64,000 nt of DNA from Lingula anatina (Eukaryota; Brachiopoda; Lingulata; Lingulida; Lingulidae). Location of the stretch: positions 692,827 through 756,826 of the forward strand of contig NW_019776035.1 of NCBI RefSeq assembly GCF_001039355.2, read 5' to 3'. A program made the translations under genes and the position numbers. Position 1 is the stretch's first letter; every line of letters begins with the position of its first letter. The notes beneath the pieces are model-generated. The model saw only the letters and a program-made list of their open reading frames with translations. It searched no databases and was not told where the DNA came from. Below are positions 46,279 through 64,000 of this stretch, one piece after another.

Positions 46279-49200
46279 ATGTATGGACACTGGATGCTTA
46301 CACCCTGTTTGCCCGTGCTTGCTTTAGGCCTGGTATGCTTTTGTCTTTGTGTGCGCGCCGGCCAGATACCGTGCTACACGTCGGACCCCGATCCCTATCG
46401 ACGATACAGCACCAAATCAGCGTACGCCGAGATACCAGCGGTGACGGGGGGAACGGACACGGGGAGAAGTGACACCGTGGACGCAGGTAATGTCTAAGAG
46501 GTCAAAGACCACAAATGTATAACATTACCAATACTGTGCATTACTGCCCCCCCCCCTCCCCCACACCCCCGTACAATAACATATTCAGATTTTGGCACGT
46601 AGTTTATGGGGGGCTGTCGTTCGTATCAAAAGTAGGCGCTATACAGATCAAGTTACTGGTATATATATTCTGCACACGTATCTGCATACAGAATATGAAA
46701 AATCACACGTAAGCAGAGATCAGGGTATATGTTTTACATGTACAGGGTAACAAAGGAGTTACCCTGCCCGCACGTCAAGAGCTATAACTACATAGTGCTA
46801 TTTTTACAGAGTAAGCGTTTTTCATAAAGGAAATGACCTCGATCCTCGCAATGAGTCGCATCTCGGGGTTCATACCTATCGTTCTACGTAGATTGATCCA
46901 ACTGCGAGGAGATTTTCGCTAAATGCAAGCAGATTAACACAAGCACCTCCTCTTGTTTCCACCGTACTGGTTCTCTTATAATCACCAGTTTTCTGTATGT
47001 ACCAAACGCCATGAGGAGGCGTACTTATCTGTTAATTTGATTGCATTTAGCGAGAATCCCGTGCAGGTAATTGAATTGATCTACCTAGGACGATAGTTTC
47101 GTGGGGAATGAGCCCTTATACTCTGGGTTCAAGGCAAATAGAGACTGGAACACAATATTGTGTTCTAGTAATTATAAGGGTGTAATCATTCTGGTCATGT
47201 TTATCCAGATCGTATATTGGTTGTTTTTGAACAGAAGTACAGGGGTAGGTGCTCACCAAGGACTGAATACAAACAGATACGAGGGCATGAATATGCAATG
47301 TTTTGTTGGTTTCTCAATCTTCCAGATATTTCGATAAAATCCTCAGTTTTCCAAATTAATTAGGTTTGTTAAATCCACGTAATCTGTGTCCTTTTTTTTT
47401 GTCATAAAAAATTAAATACATCCCTTTCAGGCTGCTCCCCTGTAATGATATGGCATCTGCTTCGCCATGGATACCGTTACCCTGCAGACAGCGATATAGA
47501 AGTCTTTAATGCCATACTGCCGGTATTTAGGGACAACATTGTTGCCAATACTACAGGTAAATGGCTATTTTAGAGGAAATCATTACAAACTAAAACTTGC
47601 GAAACACTTAAAATGACGTAACTGTAGGGCGGTTGGAGGGATGTTACACCTGTTTAATTAAGAGAAATTTAATAGGTGCGTTCTTTTCATTTCATGCTGA
47701 GCCCGTCAGACTTTTATCAATGATAAGTAAACAGTCAAAATTTCCCAATTCATGAATAAGTAAAATGACAGACTTTATTTTTATTTCTTTTTATAAATTT
47801 TCGTTCATATATAAACTTCATTTTTCTATAAAACATCTGAAAAGTATTACAAAGGAAAACCAAAACACCTGACGCGATATTCTTTAAGTTGAACTTGGGG
47901 AGTGCATCGTGAAAAACCAATCTACGTGACTTTTATTTTTAGCGAAATAATTTTCTTTGTTTCTTTAACAAATGTTACAATAAGCAATCCAGGCGTTTTT
48001 GCTTTCCAGTATCCAATCAGTTCTGTGCCGGAGATCTCGCGGCGCTGCGAGACTGGAAACCGAGAATGGATCCAAGCGATGGTTCTAAATTGGTCAAGAC
48101 CGGCTATGAAGAAATGATGCGTATTGGTAATTATAAACACATGAAAAACGCATGTCAGTTTCTTTTATATGTAGGGTTTTTTTTCCTTTTCTGAGATTTT
48201 TTTGTTTCTAGTGTGGAGTACTTATCATGGAAAAGTACAACTCTGATTTAATACACATGTAGTTGGCCTAACCTTCGATAAGACCAAGTAAAATTGCATT
48301 TTCCTTTTTTTATTTAGGATTCCCAATCACTCGTAAAATAAAATCAGCTTGACATCATGATAAATATTCCAACTTTGGCTTTATCACAATATTTTCAGCT
48401 AAAAACTTCCGGATTAAGTACCCAACTTTGCTGAACGTTTCAATCGACGACATGCTTGCATCTTTCCACTTTCGACATACAGACACTGAGCGTACCAGAG
48501 AGAGTGCCAAGTCGTTTGCAAAGGGATTGTTAAAGCAACCCGGTAAGGTAGTAGACTAAAGGCCCGTAGGTGAGGGGAGCTCGAAAGGGAGGTCCGGGGA
48601 GTTAGGAAGAACCGACCAATTTGGCGGAATAGGTCCCTTTTGATCTGAATCAATATTTGATCCAACTTTATGCAATTTCTCAAGTTGGGTCAATGAATGG
48701 GTTAACATATGGTCCACTTTTTCTGAAAAAGAAGCCTTCTCTTGAAATTGCAGTCCACAGACCTGGAGCCTTGGTTTGACTAATTATACGATATAATGTG
48801 CCTTTTAATCAAACAACAGCCTTTTCCTCTGTTGACGACATGCGGCCTTAGAAAGCCAAACGGATTAACTTAAAAGCGTATCTTCCCGTATCAAACCAAA
48901 ACCACAACCTTTCTTAGAACGGGAGCTTATAATACTATATCCAGCGCAAAAAAACTCCACGTGCTGTACATGTATTCATGACAAACAGTTTGATTCCTAG
49001 GCTTCTTCAGTAAGTATATATAACGTGGTAACGCCTATGTGTCATCAGTACAACACATTTATTTCACTTTTTTGTCCACCAGGTATGACCGACCAAGAAC
49101 TGGAGGCGCTGGTCAACAGAATACCGATGACCGTGTATCCAACGACAAACGACCGCCTGCTTCGTTTCTTTGATGCCTGCGAGAGATACAAAAAGGTACG

Positions 49201-50922
49201 TTCTCAATAACCTAAGGTAATATTATGTCAAAAAAGAAAAAAAATAATAAATAAAAGAAAATGAACTTGCAAATCCCGAAAGTCCGATCGTGAATGAGCT
49301 GCTGAGTTACAAAGTTTCTAAGCGGACCTATTAGTGAAACAAAACGCTCTTGGATATAAGACTTCAATGAGGATATTTTGTTCGTTTGTTTATTTTCATG
49401 ATATTTTTTTCACTGTATTTTTTATGTTGCAGACCATAAGGAGCAAGCCTGTTGCGGAACTAGACAAATTTGACAACGGCGCAATAATATCGGAAGTTAT
49501 TGCTAACATATCAAGGAGGATTGGACTGAGACAAAACATGAACATTTGTAAGTAATATTTGATGAAATTAACAACGGTTACCAAATTTGTCGTCTTTTTG
49601 GTTTAGATTTAGAGGACGTAGCTTATGATTATTGGAACTAATAAAAATGGAACTTCTCGTCAGCGATAAAATAATAATAATAATAATAATAATAATATTT
49701 TTTTATTATCAAGTACATGTATTTCTGAAAATGATTTTGTCATGATTATAAGTACAATACCAGTAATTAAAATTCCCGTTTTCAGTCAAAACTGCAAAAT
49801 GATATGTAGGATTCCAATTTCAGCCGTGTCGCAGTCCTTGTGGCTCGCCTGTGCCAGTGAATATGCCATATATGGCTTGACACAAGACAGTACCGTCAAA
49901 AATTCTAGTGCTGCTCCCTGGTGTTCAGTTTTTATACGAGACGACCTGAAGGCATTTGAATACAGAACCGACCTACCATATTATTATAAATACTCTTACG
50001 GACATAAGCTCAGCTATGAACAGGCCTGTCCTCTTTTGAAAGATTTTATTGGATCAGTTAGGTAAAATAAGCATATCTTCAACTCCCAATATAAACATAA
50101 CAGAGAAACCCATTACACTGAAATTAAAGATAAGCCTTCTTTTGCATTATCCCCCAACTTTCACATTTTTTACTTTTTTCAAAGCAGTTTTTACATTTTT
50201 TGTTCATCTATGTCAAAGCTGTTTGAATAAATGTTTCTGTAATTCCCGGTGATCATTTTCTTTTTTAAATCAAGTTTAATCCATGTCACTTAAGTTTATA
50301 AACTGACGCGTTTTCACTAGCTAATGCTAATGCTGAGGTAAAAAGACATATCATGTGACTTTGAGGGTACAAAGCTTTCAATTTTGGCTACTAGTGCAGT
50401 ATATCCCCCACCCTATAATTTTCAAAATCACATGTTTAACCCGTTTATTTTATTTTATTTATTTATTGCAGGAATGCGTCAACGAAAGACAATTTTACCA
50501 AAGTTGTTATTCGAGTTGGGCATTCGCCGACAATTGTGCCATTCTACGCAAATCTAGGGCTCTTCAAGGATTCAACACCATTGACAGCTGACAACTTCCT
50601 CTCCCAAGGAAACAGAAAACTCAGAACAAGTTACATAGACCCTATGGCATCCAACATAAACTTTGTCGTCTACAAATGTGGAAACGCTCACAAATTTAAA
50701 ATGCACGTGAACGAACGCGAGACCACGTTCCCCGGATGTAATGACATGTTTTGTGACATCGAAACACTGATGAATTCTGTAGGGAAAGCTGCAGACACGT
50801 GCGATTTCGACCAGATGTGTAAATGGCCTATTGACCCATCAACAGGAGGAGCCACAAGAGCTGATGGTGCCATGACGTTCTGGCTGATGATTTTTGCCAA
50901 GTTTCTTATGTCTGCCGTATAA
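46279..50922 (+). CDS. MINPP1: multiple inositol polyphosphate phosphatase 1-like histidine acid phosphatase
   Basis: Eight exons: 46,279-46,486; 47,431-47,556; 48,010-48,126; 48,399-48,542; 49,083-49,195; 49,433-49,547; 49,824-50,061; 50,472-50,922. All joins are GT-AG and in frame, giving 503 aa. Residues 1-27 form a signal peptide (LPVLALGLVCFCLCVRA). YSTKSAYAEIP is the family's N-terminal signature. LLRHGYRYP (H82) is the phosphohistidine nucleophile motif. QFCAGDLAALRDW, FRHTDTERTRESAKSF and NDRLLRFFDACERY follow as in MINPP1. The second catalytic motif, usually GHAET, is GHSPT at 370-374, so the expected proton-donor glutamate is a proline. The C-terminus is hydrophobic (FWLMIFAKFLMSAV) after a small-residue stretch. 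This suggests a GPI anchor, unlike the ER-retention tail of mammalian MINPP1. The start ATG was chosen over an upstream in-frame TTG. Activity on inositol phosphates or 2,3-bisphosphoglycerate is uncertain because of the HSP change. Confidence 0.9.
46845..47140. mobile_element. MITE of the dispersed inverted-repeat family in MINPP1 intron 1
   Basis: The left arm contains ATCGTTCTACGTAGATTGAT and TTTTCGCTAAATGCAAGCAG. The reversed right arm contains ATCGTCCTAGGTAGATCAAT and ATTCTCGCTAAATGCAATCA. The arms pair over about 100 bases around a short centre. Same family as 40,365-40,612. Confidence 0.75.
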
Positions 50923-52417
50923 TTAGGAATTTTGTTATGTTTTTTCTCTGACCATTTGTAATACGTGCGGTCACCTTCTCTTGCGCATAATGTGTAAATT
51001 ATTCAGTGAATGTTTTAATTATTCAGTCACAAGATGCCTAACGTACTATCGCGCCTTTGGAACCCATTTGGAAACGCAATTCAGGTTGCACACTTCACAT
51101 TAGTTTCACGTTCGCATAATTTTATTTTATTATTTTAAACGTTTATTGCATGGATAAACATAATTATCTTGCCCGTGAATAAATGAAATTGATTGCTTTT
51201 TCATTAAACCTCATACATGGTTCGCCGTGGACCCATACCTTTGCATCGGCGGATCCCCCCCCCCCCCGCCCCCCTTCAGATAATCATGGATCCGCCCCTG
51301 TCGATTACAGGGTCCGTTTTGGCGAATTGCTGATTAAATGTAAAATTTGGCATACTTAGAGAAAGCATGTTACGTTAAGTCTCGCACACAGGAAGTCAGA
51401 TGGCGCAAAGGACGCCTCTCGCGCTTTACGGAGAACAGGTGAAGGTTGGATAAAAAATGAGAATTTAAAGTTACGACTCAATGATAATTTTATCTAATTT
51501 TTGCTGCAGTTTTTACGTCGTATTTCTTCTTACCGCATTATGTCTACAGTTAACTCATTTTTTTAACCATAGACGTGTCATAACAAAATTTATTATTTGT
51601 TGATGCCTATACAGCAGCATAACTCTACTTTTAAAGATAAAGTCTATTGTTGACGATTTTATGCAAACAAAATTATAAATATATAGAGCGTCTTATTATA
51701 GGGACTGAGTTTAGAAATGTTAGATCTAAAGCTCGAGGAAAGTCGTTCCAACTATTTTCATTTTTTTACGTTTTATTATTTAATTAGTATGCAAACAAAG
51801 ACGACACATTTTTTTTTACATTTTTACTTTTTTAATATCTGTACAACAAAACGCAAATGTTTCTCAGAAGCATGCAAAAGAGCAGGGGTATCTGGTGAAA
51901 GTAATATAATATTCCCTTGTTATATCTCACTCTAACGCCACAGAGAAATTGGAAATGGACTGCAAACCACGTATAACAAGACCATAATCATAATTTCGTG
52001 TACACAAGCATCAACACTGTTGTTCTGTATGTTAGTCATTTGTTGAAATAGATGAGCTTTTACATCCAGCTCTCAGCAGTGTTTTAATCCTTCACAATGC
52101 TTCTCGTCCAAATTTTGAAAAAGATACATTCGTATGCTTGTCCAAATTTCGACGAAGACACATTTGTTAAGATATCTTTCTTTACTTTCGTGATTCGTTT
52201 CCTACTATAACTCAAACTTTTAGAACAACATTTTCAAACCTTTCCTCTTGCTTTCAGTTTGAAGTCAATAATACCAATACTTTTAACCAAAATCTCTGCG
52301 ACAAATTTCTTGAAAATAAGAGCATTACTCCTTTTTTCTTTCCGTCTTTTCTCTAAAAAATTTCAATTTTTGGTACAAGTTTTTTATGGATAAATATCCT
52401 TTCTGTTTTACGACAGT
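50923..52417. other. 3' UTRs and convergent intergenic region
   Basis: An AATAAA at 51,178-51,183 (256 bases after the stop) is a good polyadenylation signal for the MINPP1-like gene. A C-rich run (51,257-51,281) is followed by CATGGATCCGCCCCTG (to 51,300). The reverse, CAGGGGCGGATCC, resembles a hAT-type transposon end; no partner end was found. The rest, up to the NDUFS1 stop, shows no gene; part of it must be NDUFS1 3' UTR. Confidence 0.5.
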
Positions 52418-60904
<8,487 letters not shown>

Positions 60905-61361
60905 GGTGGCAGCCTGAAAGAATAAATACTGTGCACATGTAGCTTTATGATAAGTAATTCGATGCAAATAAAATGGGCAAATCGTTGAAAATGAAATGAG
61001 AAACTACAGAATATACAATCGGCTTATAACAATGAAGAAATTCTCTTGGTACTCTTGGGTGTACAATGTCACCCACTATTCCATCTTAAATGCAGCAGTT
61101 TTTTATCTGCCACATAATTTTCAATGCCACACTCCCAGTCAAAATTATTCTCAGGAATTGCCGAAATAACCTTGTCTGGTTTTGTAACGTCGGCTAAAAT
61201 TTAACGCGATAATTCAACGACTTTGAAAAGCGCAAAACCAATTTGCAAGAAACTCCTATGGTATCAAAGATACATATATAAAATATGTAGCAACTGGGTA
61301 GCCTGTTAACATTTATTTGATACAATAATCGACAAAAAAATGACCAAAACACACAGCCTAC

Positions 61362-61653
61362 CTCTAAAACGGAAACAATATGGATGCAAGTTTCACGCAG
61401 TGCATGATGGGTAAATAAAAATCAAATATTTTTAAAATAATGATTAGAATACTCATTTAGCATTCAGTTGACATAATTCAGTTTTTTGTTTATTTTTTGT
61501 GATATTTACATGAAATATTTATATAGACATACAATGTTACTAACTAAAGCTAAATGTCGGCATGCGCACATTAAACTTCCGCCTTTTCGCCGACCAGTGA
61601 TCGACAGGGTAACACGTGTGCACGTCTCCCAAACATTTTATCCACCGTTTAAG
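61362..61653. promoter_or_regulatory. shared bidirectional promoter of NDUFS1 and EEF1B2
   Basis: The region between the likely NDUFS1 5' UTR donor (GAG|GTAGGC, exon edge 61,362) and the EEF1B2 ATG (61,654) is under 300 bases and must serve both directions. It holds GGCATGCGCAC (61,559-61,569), close to an NRF1 site, and an E-box CACGTG (61,613-61,618). A CTTCCGCCTTTTCGCC stretch at 61,576-61,591 could be the pyrimidine-rich start (5' TOP) expected of a translation-factor mRNA. No clear TATA box for either gene. Exact start sites are not determined. Confidence 0.7.
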
Positions 61654-63125
61654 ATGGGTTTCGGTGATCTGAAGAGTGCTGCTGGCCTCAAGGTCCTTAA
61701 TGAGTTCCTGGCCGACAGAAGTTACATACAAGGGTAAGTGTCAACGGCTTATTAATGAGTATCTGTCGATTTATGCCAGTGTCATTAAGAACGTGTTACA
61801 GTAAACTGTAGTGTAGTGTAGACTGCGTAGTGTAAACTGTCAAACTTTCCTTGTAGACAGTGAAGAGCGCAATACAGATAAATAGGTCAATTGAATGCTA
61901 CTATACGTGTATCTGTTATTCGAGCAGAATTTCGCTGAAAATTATCTGCGTTTTGATTTTTTATTATGCAGGCTCGATTTTACGATTGCCCATGTGTAAG
62001 TTGGGATAAGTTTGTTCTGTGTGTTGTTAGCACCATGTCAATATTTAGTTCTCAGTTTTAACCTTAACAAGTTTATTGTAAGTAATATTTCATAAAAGAA
62101 AAATGCTTGTGAAAATAGACACCAAGAGTAGTTTTAGAATAGTTTTCATTTTCTTTTACCAAGTAAAAATGTTCGCAGTATCTTTTGTTATTAGTTAAGT
62201 TGCATCACAAATCATTACTTGAATAATTAGTGGTCACCATGCATTTTGATACATTTAGCTTTACATTTTGGGTAAGAGCATAAGTTCATTACAAATATAC
62301 TTGCACTAGTAAACATAATAGTTTTAATTATTATTATAAATATTATCATTATCAATTGTGTTTTTAGGTTCACCCCCTCCCAGGCTGATGTAGCCGTGTT
62401 CTCCGCCCTGTCTGGACCACCATCAGCTGACCTGTGCCACGCCCTGCGCTGGTACAACCACATCAAGTCATTTGGCAAGGCCACAGCCAGGTACGGTTAA
62501 CATGGACTGAATAATCTCACTCTCTCACATACCATTATTCACTTACAGTAATTGTTTTATGATAATAGAATGTGAATTCTCAACTAAAGAGATGCTTGTG
62601 TTCTGTTTTGAAAGATGTCAAAACTGTTGATCTGTTGTTCTGCCACAAGCAGTAGCCCAAGAAGGCAGCCACGTCAGTGTGATAGGGCAACATACTTGTA
62701 TAAATTTGTCAGACTGTTCAGGACTACAAACTGACAACTTTAGAATTAAGTCGTATTTAGTCTGTTTTACTACTGTTAACATAGTTTGATCTTTAAAAGC
62801 CTAATTTATTTATCAAATATATATTTCAGTTTTCCTGGACAAAAGAAGGATGTCAGTGCCTATGGCCCAGCTGGCGGTGCCTCAGCTGCTGATGACGATG
62901 ATGATGATGACGATGATATTGACCTGTTTGGGTCTGATGAGGAAGATGACGCTGCTGCTGCTGAATTGAAAGAGAAAAGATTAGCTGAATATGCTGCTAA
63001 GAAGGCTGCAAGTAAGAAATCAATTATGCCCTGCCTAAGAAATTAATTATGCCCTGCCTAAGTAGCACGGACAGGAATATTGTTTTGTTATGATCAAGAA
63101 TGTCAGCAGATTATATGTGCTGCTA

Positions 63126-63160
<35 letters not shown>

Positions 63161-63183
63161 TTTATTTGAGCTTTATCTCATAT

Positions 63184-63222
<39 letters not shown>

Positions 63223-63746
63223 TCAATCTTTCAGAGCCAGGCCCGATTGCCAAGAGTTCAATCGTTTTGGACATTAAACCCTGGGACGATGAAACAGATC
63301 TTGGTGAAATGGAGAAGCTAGTCCGTGGCATTGAGACTGATGGTCTAGTGTGGGGAGCTTGTGAGTAGAGGACATGGCTTTACTTATTGCCTGAATACAT
63401 AGTGCTGAGTCTGCTTGCTAGGTTAACAAAAGTCTGGGTCGGTCAAGTTAAAGCACATTATACCAGAGCTGCCAATATACAGAAAGAGTTTTCTGTTAAT
63501 TTTTAAATTAATTGATTTATTTGCAGTGGATATATTACTACCAGGAGTGGATTTGTCCATCATAAAAAAACAAACAGCAATAAGGGTCATTTTCAAAGGT
63601 TTCAAGTTTAAAAAAAACTATTAAAAATTCATCATACACTACAAATAACTGAATGGTGAATTTCAAATTATTTTCCAGCCAAACAAGTCCCAGTGGGCTA
63701 TGGTATCAAAAAGCTGCAGATCATGTGTGTTGTAGAAGATGCCAAG
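61654..63746 (+). CDS. EEF1B2: eukaryotic translation elongation factor 1-beta, 3' end beyond the window
   Basis: Five exons are visible: 61,654-61,733; 62,368-62,490; 62,830-63,011; 63,235-63,360; 63,679-63,746. The frame is continuous over 193 codons. The N-terminal GST-like domain starts [20 protein letters not shown] and includes [17 protein letters not shown] run of nine Asp precedes [11 protein letters not shown], the acidic region with the casein-kinase-2 site context. The C-terminal guanine-exchange domain begins [17 protein letters not shown] and continues through ADGLVWG-like TDGLVWGA and [20 protein letters not shown]. By comparison with the human protein (225 aa), only the last exon (about 28-30 residues ending near AAFNKI) is missing. 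The protein recharges eEF1A with GTP in the cytosol. It is divergent from NDUFS1 and probably co-promoted. Confidence 0.97.
63127..63223. repeat. (CA)n and (TTTA)n microsatellites before an EEF1B2 acceptor
   Basis: A CA run (63,127-63,159) and about eleven TTTA units (63,178-63,223) lie directly upstream of ATCAATCTTTCAG, the acceptor of the exon at 63,235. Confidence 0.95.
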
Positions 63747-63835
63747 GTAAGCCACAGTAGGGTGGGAAGTGGGGAGGGGGGTAGCCCCCTCATCCTAAAT
63801 CTTACAGTTAGCTAACTTATAAGTCTATGACTGCA

Positions 63836-64000
63836 TTCCCCACAGATTTTAGATCAATCTATCCATGTGGGGAGTCTCACTGGATTACTGTCAGCTTAGC
63901 CGGCTTAAATGTCTGTCCCGTCTACTAAAAGGGGGTAAATAACTTCCGTGCGCTCTCGGCTGACAGCAATTTAGCATGAACCCCCAGGGAGTTAGGTTGA
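63836..64000. mobile_element. ~190-bp inverted-end element, copy 2, cut by the window edge
   Basis: Matches 44,255-44,445 for its whole visible length with about 90% identity by eye, including ACTGTCAGCTTAGCCGGCTT and CGGCTGACAGCAATTTAGC. It lies in the last intron of EEF1B2. Confidence 0.8.

Overview
The window is nuclear DNA from an invertebrate animal. Its genes have GT-AG introns, the DNA is AT-rich, and it is crowded with diverse transposons and inverted-repeat elements. Nothing in it fixes the phylum. A marine invertebrate such as a lophotrochozoan or a non-vertebrate deuterostome is plausible, but that is inference.

Positions 1-44,000 (left two thirds) hold a decaying tandem array of a two-exon methyltransferase gene family, all copies on the minus strand. 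The protein looks like histamine N-methyltransferase (HNMT): a GGGxGE motif I, a VEEP segment followed by KYKELI, and an N-terminal GKYxxSxRxFL block. Each unit has a 110-nt exon 1 and a roughly 905-nt exon 2, joined phase 2 to phase 2. Two copies are intact: exon 1 31,569-31,678 with exon 2 29,940-30,846, and exon 1 43,724-43,833 with exon 2 37,945-38,848. The other copies are pseudogenes or fragments with stops, frameshifts, lost start codons or missing exons. A 3.3-kb segment is tandemly duplicated (about 4.3-7.3 kb and 7.6-10.6 kb). Larger blocks at about 15.4-22.3, 28.0-30.9 and 32.2-38.9 kb are paralogous and differ by transposon insertions, so several elements have an empty site inside the same window. 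These include a 5'-truncated LINE, a Tc1-like element, MITEs, and unclassified insertions at 33.5-35.5 and 35.7-36.4 kb.

Positions 44,000-52,400 hold an eight-exon plus-strand gene for a secreted or GPI-anchored histidine acid phosphatase of the MINPP1 type (503 aa). Its RHG nucleophile motif is intact, but the usual C-terminal HAE motif reads HSP.

Positions 52,400-64,000 hold two housekeeping genes head to head. NDUFS1 (complex I 75-kDa iron-sulfur subunit, 17 coding exons, 730 aa) is on the minus strand. EEF1B2 (translation elongation factor 1-beta, five exons seen, 3' end off the window) is on the plus strand. They share an intergenic region under 300 bp that is probably a bidirectional promoter. 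The same divergent pair exists in human. Inside NDUFS1 there is an exact 83-bp tandem array made from the 3' half of one exon plus its splice donor, and a 508-bp MITE with a TAA target duplication.

All coordinates and splice joins were worked out by eye from splice-site consensus, frame continuity and remembered family motifs. No database search was run.
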